From assembly GCF_022179725.1 (NCBI RefSeq), contig NZ_BPRC01000008.1, positions 1-64,000 of the forward strand: DNA of 64,000 nt. Reading direction: 5' to 3'. The translations under genes were made by a program, and so were the position numbers. The notes beneath the pieces are model-generated. The model worked only from the letters and a program-made list of their open reading frames with translations. It had not been told where the DNA came from and did no database searches. Source of the DNA: Methylorubrum aminovorans (GTDB lineage: Bacteria > Pseudomonadota > Alphaproteobacteria > Rhizobiales > Beijerinckiaceae). Positions 38,409 through 48,062 of the stretch are shown piece after piece. Each line of letters opens with the position of its first letter. The first letter of the stretch is position 1.

Positions 38409-39146
38409 GAAGCGCTCGGTGCGGACCACGCCCGGCTTCACGCCGGCCTCCACCAGCAGGTCGGCCACGGTGCCGACGAAGCCGTTGCCGCCGCAGACGA
38501 AGGCGTGGCGCGGCATGCCGAGGCACTCGATCGCCGTATCGATCATCACGCGGTCGATGCGCCGCCCTGCGGTCGCCCCCTCGCGGGTGAGGAGCAGGGT
38601 CAGGTCGAAGCCGGTCTCGTCGCGGGAGCGGGCGGCAAGCTCCGCCCGGGCGATCGCCTCGGCGGCCTTGCGGGCCGAGTAGATCAGCAGCATCGGCACC
38701 TCGGGGGCGCGCAGAGCCCGCTCGCGCACCATGGCCAGCAGCGGCACGACGCCGGAGCCGCCGCCGATCAGCAGAACCGGGCCGCCATCCTGCGCCCCCC
38801 AGGTGAAGGTGCCGACAGGGCCGCGCAGCTCGATGTCGTCGCCGACCTCGGCCACCGTGTCGAAGAAGCCCGAGACCTCGCCCGCCTCCAGCCCCTCGAT
38901 CATCAGCTCGAGGCCGGCGGGATCGCCCGGTGCCGAGGCGATGGAGTAGCTGCGCTGCGCTTGGTAGCCGTCGGGCGCGGTGAGGCGCACATCGACATGC
39001 TGCCCGGCCCGGTGCGGCCGGTCGAGGGGATCGAAGCGGAAGCTCTTCACCCGCGGCGTCACGGGGGTGATCGCCCGGATCGTCGCGGCCCGCCAGGGTG
39101 ACGGCGCGGGCGAAGGGGGGGACGCAACGCCGTTCACGTCGGCCAT
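38400..39146 (-). CDS. Ferredoxin-NADP reductase-family flavoprotein
   Basis: A 248-residue FNR-like protein with FAD site RSYSIASAP, an NAD(P)-binding segment LLIGGGSGVVPLL and C-terminal VCGGNGFVG. It lacks a 2Fe-2S domain. It is immediately downstream of the sulfite-oxidase-like gene (5 bp apart) and probably passes electrons to or from it. ATG 39146 is chosen; GTG 39176, inside the upstream gene, is possible. Confidence 0.82.
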   Translation of the reverse strand: MADVNGVASPPSPAPSPWRAATIRAITPVTPRVKSFRFDPLDRPHRAGQHVDVRLTAPDGYQAQRSYSIASAPGDPAGLELMIEGLEAGEVSGFFDTVAEVGDDIELRGPVGTFTWGAQDGGPVLLIGGGSGVVPLLAMVRERALRAPEVPMLLIYSARKAAEAIARAELAARSRDETGFDLTLLLTREGATAGRRIDRVMIDTAIECLGMPRHAFVCGGNGFVGTVADLLVEAGVKPGVVRTERFGG

Positions 39147-39150
39147 CCTC

Positions 39151-39756
39151 TCAATCGCCGCTGAAACGCTGCTCACGCCAGGGATCGCCGTACATGTGGT
39201 AGCCCCGCAGCTCCCAGAATCCGGCCTCGTCCTTCTCGGTGAAGCGCAGGCCCTTCACCCACTTGGCACTCTTCCAGAAGTAGAGATGCGGCACGAGCAG
39301 GCGCGCCGGCCCGCCATGGTCGGGCGGGATCGGCTTGCCGTCGTAGAGCGTCGCCACCATTGCCTTGCCACCAGTCAGATCGGCGACCGGCACGTTCGTA
39401 GTGTAGTCGTCGTGGCTCTCCGCCAGGAGGAAGCCCGTCGGCGCCGCAAGGCCGGCCGCCGCGAGGATGTCGTCGAAGGTCACGCCCTCCCAGGCGGTGT
39501 CGAACTTGGACCACTTGGTCACGCAGTGGATGTCGCCGCTCCAGCGGGTGCGGGGCAGTTGCGCGAACTCGTCCCAGCTCCAGCTCGCCAGCGGCCGCGA
39601 GCCCTGGCGCAGGGTGAAGCGCCAGCCCTCTGTCGCAACACGCGGCGTCGGCCCGAGCTGGAGCACGGGGAAGTCTTCGGTGAGGTACTGGCCCGGTGGG
39701 AGCCGCTCGCGGATCGCCGCGGCAGGGGGCCGCCCGGTAAAGCCTCGCGTCGCCAT
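39151..39756 (-). CDS. Sulfite-oxidase-like molybdopterin protein (YedY/MsrP-related)
   Basis: A 201-residue protein with the oxidoreductase molybdopterin domain: DIHCVTKWSKFDTAWEGV, where Cys78 is the probable molybdenum ligand, then HDDYTTNVP and GGPARLLVPHLYFWKSAKWVKGL. No Tat signal is visible, unlike periplasmic MsrP, so it may be cytoplasmic. GGAGGAG precedes the ATG. The adjacent flavin reductase is a likely electron partner. Substrate unknown. Confidence 0.85.
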   Translation of the reverse strand: MATRGFTGRPPAAAIRERLPPGQYLTEDFPVLQLGPTPRVATEGWRFTLRQGSRPLASWSWDEFAQLPRTRWSGDIHCVTKWSKFDTAWEGVTFDDILAAAGLAAPTGFLLAESHDDYTTNVPVADLTGGKAMVATLYDGKPIPPDHGGPARLLVPHLYFWKSAKWVKGLRFTEKDEAGFWELRGYHMYGDPWREQRFSGD

Positions 39757-39917
39757 CACGCTCCTCCGCCGTGTCGCCTTCGTCTCGCCTGCCGGAGGCC
39801 GTGCGCCCCCTCGCATCCGGCAGGAGTCCCAGGGGCGGCAACGAGGCTTGGCCCGAAAGCGTTCCGCAAAGCCTCGCTCATCCGCCACCCTCATCCGCGA
39901 GGTCGTCGCGGGTGCCG

Positions 39918-40418
39918 TCAGACAGGCCGGGATAGGTCGGAACGGGGAAGCCGCAGGATGCGCGGCCGCCAGATACCGAGCACGACGTTGAGGATTGCCA
40001 CGGCGAGGATCACCCACAACGTGTTGCGCTCAGCCGTCAGCGCGCCCGTGAGGGTGGCCGGATCGATCTCGCCCCGGAGCGCGGCGGCGCTGCGCCGTGC
40101 CTCCTCCTGCATCGGCCCCTGGATGCCGACGAAGCCGCCCTCGAACACCAGCACGCCGGTGGCGAGCTTGACCCAGGCCCAGCCGGCCTCGCGGAAGCCC
40201 GGATGCAGCGCGACCGCCAAAAGCCCGGCGACCAGTGTCAGGGCGAGAGAGGGCAGGAAGATCCACGTCGCGACCGCACCCATCGCCCCGCGCATCAGGG
40301 CGTAACCGGCCAGCGAATCCGGCGGCGGAGTGTGGCTCAGGAGGACGACGAGGCAGGCCATCGCGCCCATCAGCCCGACGGCCCCCATCGTGTGGAGGAA
40401 CTTGAGTAGGCGTCGCAT
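39918..40418 (-). CDS. Four-span membrane protein (DUF2269-like)
   Basis: A 166-residue integral membrane protein with hydrophobic segments at about 11-28, 50-72, 82-100 and 134-150. The pattern resembles DUF2269. It follows on the same strand as the molybdopterin/flavin pair but 160 bp upstream of it. Function unknown. Confidence 0.72.
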   Translation of the reverse strand: MRRLLKFLHTMGAVGLMGAMACLVVLLSHTPPPDSLAGYALMRGAMGAVATWIFLPSLALTLVAGLLAVALHPGFREAGWAWVKLATGVLVFEGGFVGIQGPMQEEARRSAAALRGEIDPATLTGALTAERNTLWVILAVAILNVVLGIWRPRILRLPRSDLSRPV

Positions 40419-40514
40419 GTCGGTGCGCCCCGCCGTGGCAGCCCTCAGTGGAGTGTAAACGCAACAGAGCCGGCAAAGCGAGGCCGGTCCGATCGCCCCG
40501 ACCGTCCTGGCGCC

Positions 40515-41531
40515 TCATGTTTCGGTGATGAAGGCTGGAGAGCCGCTCTGAGCGAGCGCTGCGCGAGCCTGCTCGACCGACATCGCTCTGAACGCGAGAA
40601 AAAATCGGCCCAGTCCGCCGCTCGCTTGGTGCCCCTCGACGGTACAGAGGAAGCGAGCCAGCGCCGCGGTTCCGAGACCGGCACAGCGGACGAACAATGT
40701 CATGCGCCGGAGATCGGCGGACTCGTGGGCCGCGATGACGTGAGCGGCGGGCAGACCGGTCAAATGGGCGAGGGCGAGGAGGGCTTCCGGGATGCGGCCG
40801 TTGCTCAACCAGTGCTGAATGTCGCTCTCGTCGAGGCCGATCTTGATGCGCAGGGCAACGGCCGCCTCGGCTCTCGCGTAGTTGCGAACCTGTTGCTGAC
40901 CTTTGTTCATGCGCGACCGCGCCTGTTCGTAACGTCGCTCGCGCAGCACCGCCGCCCGGCGCCTTGGATCGAGATCCGTACGGCGCTCCAATCCCGCTGC
41001 GAGAACCTCTTCGTCCTCGATGCGCGTCGCCAGCAGCAGCAGGGTCCTGTCCGAGAGCTGCGCACCCGTATTGGCAAGCAGCAGGCCGAGGACGGTCTCG
41101 TCCCCTCGGGCCGCGACGACGTCGCAGACCGCCTCGCTCAGCCTCGCCCGTTCCGCGATGGCGGCCAAATGTTCCTGGCCGCGGCTCTGCGCAAGATGAA
41201 TCAGGGCCGCATCGGGAATCGCGATCCGACTGCGCAAGATCGGTGCGGCGACCGGGCCGGCCTGGTCGGCCGCGAGCTGCCGCACGAGGCCCTGCGGCGC
41301 TTCCGTCAGGGCGCCGACATGTTCCGCCACCGCCTGCCGCGCCTCGAGTCCCGCGCCGCTGATGAGGCGTCCGAACACCTCATCGAAGGTTTCCAGATGG
41401 GTGTTCGAGAGCGCCGAGGACATGCCGACGAGCAACTCGGTCACCCCCAGGAGCATCCGCTGATGGTGGGATGTGTCGGCCGTCTCCAGAACTTGGTCGA
41501 TCGTATCGACGAGGTCGGCAAGGCTGCTCAA
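40515..41531 (-). CDS. DUF2336 protein
   Basis: A 338-residue helical-repeat protein of the alphaproteobacterial DUF2336 family. It has an N-terminal helical region (LADLVDTIDQVLETADTSHH), repeated segments such as PILRSRIAIPDAALIHLA, and a C-terminal helical region. Some relatives interact with signalling proteins; here no partner is evident. Lies alone between the DUF2269-like gene and a long intergenic stretch. Confidence 0.82.
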   Translation of the reverse strand: MSSLADLVDTIDQVLETADTSHHQRMLLGVTELLVGMSSALSNTHLETFDEVFGRLISGAGLEARQAVAEHVGALTEAPQGLVRQLAADQAGPVAAPILRSRIAIPDAALIHLAQSRGQEHLAAIAERARLSEAVCDVVAARGDETVLGLLLANTGAQLSDRTLLLLATRIEDEEVLAAGLERRTDLDPRRRAAVLRERRYEQARSRMNKGQQQVRNYARAEAAVALRIKIGLDESDIQHWLSNGRIPEALLALAHLTGLPAAHVIAAHESADLRRMTLFVRCAGLGTAALARFLCTVEGHQASGGLGRFFLAFRAMSVEQARAALAQSGSPAFITET

Positions 41532-42491
41532 GGGAGAACCGTTCTTCGATGGGCGACGCCGAGAGCCGTATCCGACCTGATTGCATCAGACCGGCGGCTC
41601 TAAGCTTCTGCTTTGGCGCGCTTTCTTCCGACGAACCGGCATCCACTTCGTCGGAAGACGCTCTGGAGCTCGCGCAGGGTTCAACCTCACGCTGCGCGTT
41701 GCGCCGGACGTGATGCCGTTGCGTCGTGCACAGGTTGATGGACGGCATTCACCGGATCGCGCCCGGGATGTTGAGGCCAAGGCCGGACAGGAGGGGCGGG
41801 CGCCCCCGACGCGGCATCCCAGGCACGGTGCGATCCGTCTCAGCGGAGACGGGCCGCCCGCGCGCGTTCAGGCGGATGGCAATCGGGAGCGTGATCTCGG
41901 GGGACATGCTGAATGCTGATCGCGCGAGGCGCCGGTCGTGCCGACAATGCGATCATCAAAGGGCAGCGGGCTTTCCCGCCACCTAAATCCCGAAGCGGAG
42001 AACGATCATCCAGGTCACAAAAGATCTCAAATAATGGGATACTTATCTCAAAGAACGAAAACAGGCATTTATATCTCAATCAACACGCTCAATGCCTCAT
42101 CGGGGCGCGTGTAGCTCGGACAACGACGTCCCCCGATCGCGCTGGCCAATTCGCTCCGCCCATCACCTGCGCGCGGATCCTCCCGCCGCACGATCGCGTC
42201 CTGATCGACACATCTCCGACTCCTCGACCAATGGGATCTACCAGTCGGACGACGCCAGAACGGGTCTTTCGGCCAAGCCCATCCGATCCCGAACCGTTGA
42301 CGAGACAGCATGAGCTGAAGCGGTCTCAGTTCCAACTTAGACTTGGAATAATTTGTTGTTTCTCAGCAACGACTGATCTTATCGTGATCCCTCAACACAA
42401 AATATGCGCGCGTATGCTTGCCGCTCTCGCATTATCATACGTAAACGCGCCGTCCCGGCTCCGTGGAGCCTGCTCTCAAATCGGAACGGCC
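41532..42491. other. Long AT-richer region upstream of the TonB receptor
   Basis: 960 bp without a gene I can support. It includes a stretch of unusually low GC (about 41990-42080) with three ATCTCAA repeats at 42024, 42045 and 42073. A possible 54-residue frame on the minus strand (about 41908-41748) has no recognisable family. An iron-control element could lie here, but I cannot identify one. Confidence 0.45.
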
Positions 42492-44675
42492 ATGAGCAGC
42501 GTAGCGCAAGGGAGACCGCATCCCGTCACAGCGGGATCGGCTGCGCTCATCACAGGCTCACGTGCCCTTCTTGGCCTCGCTCTGTCCTGGCCCCTGGGAG
42601 CCCATGCACAGACCGTCCCTCCGGAGGGCGCCGAGGCGGTCTTGTCCGAACTCTCGGTCACGGGCAGCGGCGAGCGGGCGGGCGGGCCCGTCGTCGGGTA
42701 CCGTGCCACGCGCTCGGCCACCGCGACGCGCACCGACACGGCGCTCCGCGACACGCCGCAATCGATCCAGGTCGTGCCGCGCGAGGTTCTGGTCGATCAG
42801 CAGAGCGTCCGCCTCACAGACGCGCTCACCAATGTCAGCAACGTCCAGCCCGGCGGCACCATCCAGGGCCGCTCCGACACCTACATCCTACGCGGCTTCC
42901 GCACCCAGACCTACGCCATCGACGGGCTGGTGCTGAACCCGGCCAATTCCTTCCAGCCGACGCAGCGCGACCTCGCCAACGTCGAGCGCGTGGAGGTGCT
43001 GAAGGGGCCGGCCTCCGTGCTCTATGGCCAGGGCGATCCCGGCGGCCTGATCAACATCGTCACGCGTCAGCCGACCCTCGCCCCGTCCGCCGACCTGACC
43101 GTCCAGGGCGGCTCCTTCGCCTTCCGGCGGGTCCAAGGATCGGTCTCGGGCGCGATCCCGAGCGTCGAAGGTCTCGCCGCCCGCTTCAGCTTCGGCACGC
43201 AGAACGAAGCCACGTTCCGCAATTTCGGCGGACCGGAAAACTCCCGGCACTTCTTCGCGCCGGCCTTCGTCTGGACCCCCGATCCATCCACCCGCGTCTA
43301 TCTCAACGCCGAATTCACCCGTCAGCACAGCCAGTACGACGAGGGCCTGATCGCCTTCCGCGGCCGGGTGCCGCTCGACAACGTCCGCCGCTTCTACGGC
43401 GAGCCGTGGTCGCGCTATTACGGCGAAGCGAACTCGATCACCCTGCTCGCCGAGCACGACGTGAACGAGAACCTGACCCTGCGGCAGGCGGTCAACGGCC
43501 AGTGGGGCGCGTTCAATCTCCTCGCAACCCGGGCGACAGGCGTGAACGCCGCCGGCACCACGGTGACGCGGCGCCTCACCGAGGGCGACTCGATCTACCA
43601 CTCCATCGACAGCCGCACCGAGGCGGTCGGCCGCTTCATCGATCCGTTCGGCTTCCGCCACACGGCACTGGCCGGCTTCGAGATCGTGGATGGCTTTCGT
43701 CATCCCCTGACGAGGCAAGGAGCCGCGACCTCGGTGTCCTTCCTCAACCCGATCCGAGGCTCGGTTCCGCAGGTCGGCACGCTGACGCTGCAGAACGACC
43801 TGCGGCAGAAGCTCAGCCTGTTCGGCGCTTACCTGCAGGACCAGATCGAGTTCTTTCCCGGCCTGCAACTCGTGCTCGGTGTGCGGTTCGACACTGCCGA
43901 CCAGCTCTACTACCAGCGCACACCGGCCAATCCGAACCGGCCGCCTGAGCAGAACCTCACCGGGACATCGCCGCGGGTCGGCCTCGTCTGGCGCCCGGTG
44001 GAGCCGCTCACGCTCTACGGCAGCTACACCACCTCCTTCGTGCCGCAGACCGCCAACGTCCTCAACGTGGCAAGTCCGCCTCCGGAGACCGGCGAGCAGG
44101 TGGAGGTCGGCGCCCGCTTCGACCTGATCCCCGACCAGCTCACGGTGAGTGCGGCCGCGTTCCGCATCCTGCGGGCGAACGTGGCCGCCTCCGATCCGGT
44201 CAATACCGGCTTCTCGATCATTACCGGCGAGCAGCGCGCGCAGGGGTTCGAGGGCGACATCGCCGGTGAGATCCTGCCGGGCTGGAAGATCATCGGCGGC
44301 ATCGGCTACCTCGATGCGGAGGTCACGCGGGACCGCTTCATCCCGGTCGGCAACCGCCTGCCCGCGGCGCCGGTCTTCAGCACCAGCGTCTGGTCGACCT
44401 ACCAGTTCCAGGGCGGTCCCCTGCGAGGCTTCGGCTTCGGCGGCGGCCTCACCTATGTCGGCGAGCGCTTCGGCGACATCACCAACACCTACAAGGTCGG
44501 CGCCTATGCCCGCCTCGACGCGACCGTGTTCTACGAGATCGACCCGACCTGGCGCTTCGCCGTGAACGGCCGCAACCTCACCGACCGGCGCTACATCGAG
44601 CAGCCGTTCAACCAGTTCAACAACCTGCCCGGCGCACCCCTCACGGTGCTCGCCAGCCTGACCGCGCGCTACTGA
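42492..44675 (+). CDS. TonB-dependent siderophore receptor
   Basis: A 727-residue outer-membrane receptor with signal region (SRALLGLALSWPLGAHAQ) and a TonB box-like ELSVTG. The plug domain (TPQSIQVVPREVLVDQQS through LKGPASVLYGQGDPGGLINIVT) precedes a long beta-barrel ending ...LTARY with an aromatic C-terminus. This is the FhuE/FpvA-type architecture. ATG 42492 lies after GGAACGG; the frame is open further upstream without sense. The following PepSY gene supports iron uptake. The siderophore is unknown. Confidence 0.92.
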   Translation: MSSVAQGRPHPVTAGSAALITGSRALLGLALSWPLGAHAQTVPPEGAEAVLSELSVTGSGERAGGPVVGYRATRSATATRTDTALRDTPQSIQVVPREVLVDQQSVRLTDALTNVSNVQPGGTIQGRSDTYILRGFRTQTYAIDGLVLNPANSFQPTQRDLANVERVEVLKGPASVLYGQGDPGGLINIVTRQPTLAPSADLTVQGGSFAFRRVQGSVSGAIPSVEGLAARFSFGTQNEATFRNFGGPENSRHFFAPAFVWTPDPSTRVYLNAEFTRQHSQYDEGLIAFRGRVPLDNVRRFYGEPWSRYYGEANSITLLAEHDVNENLTLRQAVNGQWGAFNLLATRATGVNAAGTTVTRRLTEGDSIYHSIDSRTEAVGRFIDPFGFRHTALAGFEIVDGFRHPLTRQGAATSVSFLNPIRGSVPQVGTLTLQNDLRQKLSLFGAYLQDQIEFFPGLQLVLGVRFDTADQLYYQRTPANPNRPPEQNLTGTSPRVGLVWRPVEPLTLYGSYTTSFVPQTANVLNVASPPPETGEQVEVGARFDLIPDQLTVSAAAFRILRANVAASDPVNTGFSIITGEQRAQGFEGDIAGEILPGWKIIGGIGYLDAEVTRDRFIPVGNRLPAAPVFSTSVWSTYQFQGGPLRGFGFGGGLTYVGERFGDITNTYKVGAYARLDATVFYEIDPTWRFAVNGRNLTDRRYIEQPFNQFNNLPGAPLTVLASLTARY

Positions 44676-44823
44676 TCCGGTCTCCGCTCGATCAGAGCGG
44701 GGAGCGGATCAGCAAGCCCGCGCGGCGCATGAGCGTTGACCCAATCCGCCATCCCGAAGGGATCAACCGGATTGGGTATGAGGCGCGCCGATCGAGAGCC
44801 GAACGATCCTATTTTCGAGCGCC

Positions 44824-46014
44824 ATGCCGTCAGCTTTCTCCCCCGTCCGCACCGTTCTGTTTCGCCTGCACTGGGCGCTCGGCCTCACCGCCGGGCTCGT
44901 GCTTGCGCTGGTCGGAGCGACGGGTGCGCTGATGAGCTACGAGGAGGCAATCACCACTTTCGCCAACCGCGATCGAGTAGAGATCGCGGCGCCGGAGCGG
45001 GCGTCGCTGGCGCCTTCGGCCCTGGCGGCTCGGATCGAGGCGCAGCGTCCGGGGCAGCGCGTCGCCGCGCTGACCCTCTCGGGCGAGACCGGCCGGAGCA
45101 TCGTTCCGAGCGCCGTGGCGCGCTTCGCCCGCGCACGGGCCGGCGGCGAGCGGCCACCCTCCGTCTACGCCGACCCCTTCGATGGGACCGTGCTCGGACC
45201 CGTGCGGTTGGAGGGGTTCTTCGGCACGGTGCGGGCGCTGCACCGCTGGCTGCTGCTCCCCGGCGAGGGCAAGGGCTGGGGCAGCACACTCACCGGCGCC
45301 GGCGCCCTCGCGCTGCTCGCTTTCCTCGGCAGCGGACTATACCTGCGCTGGCCCGGACGGCACGGCTGGCGGGTCTGGCTCCGGCCGAACCTTGCCCGGC
45401 CCGGCCGCGCCCGCTGGTGGTCGCTGCACGCGGTGGCCGGGACGTGGCTGCTGCCGGTCTACGCGGTGACCGCCCTGTCGGGCCTGTGGTGGTCCTACGA
45501 TGGGTATCGCGCGGGCGCGACGTGGCTGCTCACGGGACAAGCGCCGAAGGAGCGGTCCGAGCCGCGCCCCGCCCACCGCGTGTCCGAGGATCGCAACTCC
45601 GACGGCGTCCCGGCGGTCGATGCGGCCTGGGCCGACTTCTCGGCGACGCGCACGTCCGCCCTCGCGACGCTTACCCTGCCGGGACCGGAGGCGGCGGCGA
45701 TCCGCATCCGCTGGCACGCCCCGGATGCGATCCTTCGCAACGAGGCCACCTACGACGCTCGCACCGGCGTCCCGCTCAGCGACCAGCGCGCCACCGATAC
45801 GAGCCTCGGCCAGCGCATCGCCGACAACATGCTCGAAGTCCATCGCGGCCGCTTCTTCGGCGCGCCCGCCGCCCTGCTGTTCTGCCTCGCGGCGCTCGCG
45901 CTCCCCGGCTTTTTCGCCACCGGGCTGACGCTCTTCGCCCTGCGCCGCCGGGCCGGGCGGCGACGGACACCCGGCCGTGCGCCCCGGCCGGCCGAGGCGT
46001 CGGCGGGCGGATAA
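44824..46014 (+). CDS. PepSY-domain membrane protein (iron-siderophore reductase type)
   Basis: A 396-residue inner-membrane protein with four to five hydrophobic segments and PepSY-associated motifs. Visible are LFRLHWALGLTAGLVLALVGATGALMSYEE at the start, a periplasmic PepSY region, RWWSLHAVAGTWLL, and a final IADNMLEVHRGRFFG motif before the last span. Such proteins commonly accompany TonB siderophore receptors and may reduce ferric complexes. It is 148 bp after the receptor and likely co-transcribed. Confidence 0.88.
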   Translation: MPSAFSPVRTVLFRLHWALGLTAGLVLALVGATGALMSYEEAITTFANRDRVEIAAPERASLAPSALAARIEAQRPGQRVAALTLSGETGRSIVPSAVARFARARAGGERPPSVYADPFDGTVLGPVRLEGFFGTVRALHRWLLLPGEGKGWGSTLTGAGALALLAFLGSGLYLRWPGRHGWRVWLRPNLARPGRARWWSLHAVAGTWLLPVYAVTALSGLWWSYDGYRAGATWLLTGQAPKERSEPRPAHRVSEDRNSDGVPAVDAAWADFSATRTSALATLTLPGPEAAAIRIRWHAPDAILRNEATYDARTGVPLSDQRATDTSLGQRIADNMLEVHRGRFFGAPAALLFCLAALALPGFFATGLTLFALRRRAGRRRTPGRAPRPAEASAGG

Positions 46015-46096
46015 CGCCTGGGCGCCCGCCGCGATCATCGAACTCGGGTTCCGCGCCGGCGTTCTGGCAGGGAGTCGAGAGAGATCGGATCCGGAA

Positions 46097-46825
46097 ATGG
46101 GTGTGTCATCAACGGGAAACCGCCTGCTCCGAGCGCTGCCGCCGGAAGAGCTGGAGCCGCTCCTGCCGCAGTTCGAGCGCGTTCAGGTCCAGAAGGGCGA
46201 CATCCTCTGGTCCGTCGGGCATCCACTGGATTTCGTCTATTTCCCCGAAGCCGGGCTGTCCTCGAACGTCGCCGTGATGAGCGAGGGGCGGCGAATCGAG
46301 GTCGGCTGCTTCGGCCAAGAGGGCATGGTCAGCACCGCCAGCGTGCTGAACGCCGACCGCGCCCCGCACGAGCTGATGGTCCAGGTCGGCGGCCCCTGGC
46401 TGCGGATGGCGGTCGGCACGTTCCGCGAGGCTCTGCGGAGGAGTCCAGCCCTGCACGATCTGCTGCTGCGCTACACCCACACGGTGATGATGACCGTGAG
46501 CCAGACGGCGATGTCGAACGGCGCCTACACCGTCGAGGAGCGTCTGGCCCGCTGGATCCTCATGGCGCATGACCGGCTGGAGGGCGACGAACTCTCGCTC
46601 ACCCACGACTTCCTGTCGATCATGCTGGCAACCCAGCGCTCCACCGTGACGCTGGCGATCCAGGCGCTCGAAGGCTACGGCGCGATCCAGGCCAGGCGCG
46701 CGCTGATCATCGTGCGCGACCGCGGGATGCTCTGCGATCTCGCGGGAAACAGCTACGGTCCGGCGGAAGCCGCGTACGAGTGCCTGATCGGGCCATTTCG
46801 GCGGACGGCGGCCTCCTCCGCCTGA
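46097..46825 (+). CDS. Crp/Fnr-family regulator
   Basis: A 242-residue protein with an N-terminal cyclic-nucleotide-binding-like barrel (to about 130) and a C-terminal winged helix (LTHDFLSIMLATQRSTVTLAIQALEGYGAI). No Fnr-type cysteine cluster is seen at the N-terminus, so oxygen sensing by Fe-S is unlikely. ATG 46097 follows CCGGAA. It comes 82 bp after the PepSY gene in the same direction; whether it regulates that pair is unknown. Confidence 0.85.
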   Translation: MGVSSTGNRLLRALPPEELEPLLPQFERVQVQKGDILWSVGHPLDFVYFPEAGLSSNVAVMSEGRRIEVGCFGQEGMVSTASVLNADRAPHELMVQVGGPWLRMAVGTFREALRRSPALHDLLLRYTHTVMMTVSQTAMSNGAYTVEERLARWILMAHDRLEGDELSLTHDFLSIMLATQRSTVTLAIQALEGYGAIQARRALIIVRDRGMLCDLAGNSYGPAEAAYECLIGPFRRTAASSA

Positions 46826-46954
46826 GGGCGCATGACGGCCGCCTCCCAGTGGACCGAACCTGACGCTTGGTATCCTCTGCCAAGGGCTGCTTTCGACTCT
46901 TCGCAGGCTGTGGGAAGGTCCGCTTCCAGGCAGCGAATGCGAGCCGCTTCATGT

Positions 46955-47854
46955 TCAAGAGGAGGTCGGATTGCTGATTGTCTGCCTGATCTGCCGAACA
47001 TCGCGCGCTGGCGGTGCGCCAAACTGCCGAGAATATTCACGACTGAACTGCGATGCACTTTCGTAGCCGACCGAAAACGCCACATCAGACGCGCGGTGAT
47101 CGCCGCCGAGCAGCAAATGCCTCGCATTTATCAAACGAATCTGCTTCTGATACTGTAACGGGGTGAGACCTGTCATCGCGAGAAAGTGGCGGTGCAAACT
47201 TGCTCGACTCATGCCGGTTGCGTCGCAGAGCGCCCCGATGCGCAAGCGAGCGTTCGAATTGTCCCGTATCCAATCAACAGCCCTGCGTATTTGGCTCAGT
47301 GCCCCCTCGGGTCGAGCAATCTGGCGCAGCACTCGTCCCTGTGGCCCCTGCAGGAGACGATAGAGCAGTTCCCTCTCTACCATGGGAGCTAGACCTGGGA
47401 TGTCGTCCGGGGTGTCGAGCAGCGACAGCAGGCGCAATAAGGTATCGCGCAGCGGCCGTGTGATCGGATTGATCGTAACGCCCTCGCTCGAAGGTGCGGT
47501 GCTCGACCCCGGCGGTACGATGGAGGCGACCTCGGCTAGCAGGCCGAGGTCCAGAACCAGGGACGCCACAATGTAGGGTTGGCCACCCCCGGTGTCGACG
47601 ACTGGTCCGATACGCGGCAATTCGATTGCACTGATGATGTAATGCTCGGCATCGTAGCGACGAGGATCGTCGTTGATCGCCACATACCTCGAACCCTGAA
47701 GAATGAAGCAGACCATCGAGCGGTACAGGGGCAAACCCTTGGCGTCGGTCTCGTGGCCCACACGGATTTCCAGCCGTGGGATCGAGGTCAGGGTCAGCCC
47801 CGGCGGTGCGTGACGATGCACGATGCCGAGATGGGGCGCGAGAGCGTCAGTCAT
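46955..47854 (-). CDS. AraC-family regulator
   Basis: A 299-residue AraC protein with an N-terminal sensor domain (CFILQGSRYVAINDDPRRYD) and two C-terminal helix-turn-helix units (LRIGALCDATGMSRASLHRHF; HRASDVAFSVGYESASQFSREY). Its codons are clearly less GC-rich than the surrounding genes. It diverges from an SDR gene with 21-bp-spaced direct repeats between; regulation of that gene is likely. Confidence 0.9.
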   Translation of the reverse strand: MTDALAPHLGIVHRHAPPGLTLTSIPRLEIRVGHETDAKGLPLYRSMVCFILQGSRYVAINDDPRRYDAEHYIISAIELPRIGPVVDTGGGQPYIVASLVLDLGLLAEVASIVPPGSSTAPSSEGVTINPITRPLRDTLLRLLSLLDTPDDIPGLAPMVERELLYRLLQGPQGRVLRQIARPEGALSQIRRAVDWIRDNSNARLRIGALCDATGMSRASLHRHFLAMTGLTPLQYQKQIRLINARHLLLGGDHRASDVAFSVGYESASQFSREYSRQFGAPPARDVRQIRQTISNPTSS

Positions 47855-47901
47855 CGTCGAACTATGACATCGCTTGTCCTCTGGGAATAGAGACTGAGAC
47901 G

Positions 47902-47930
47902 ATCGGGCAAGAAAGTGAGCCTATCGGGCA
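47902..47930 (+). promoter_or_regulatory. Direct repeats, possible AraC binding sites
   Basis: ATCGGGCA occurs at 47902-47909 and 47923-47930, exactly 21 bp apart, or two helical turns. The placement between divergent araC-type and SDR genes fits an AraC operator. Confidence 0.45.
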
Positions 47931-48062
47931 GGCAAGGCGCACGCAGGTCGTCTAACCCTTGCTCAACGGACGTAGGTTTTACGGTCTGCCGAAGACCGGC
48001 CGGTAACCCGTCCTGAGTGTCTATCCCGCCTCATCAGGCATTACTCTCGGTAAATCACTGAT

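Noticed and set aside
41726..41986. Overlapping short frames upstream of the TonB receptor
   Set aside because: Several frames are open at once on both strands, none with a ribosome binding site or domain; reported only as an intergenic region.
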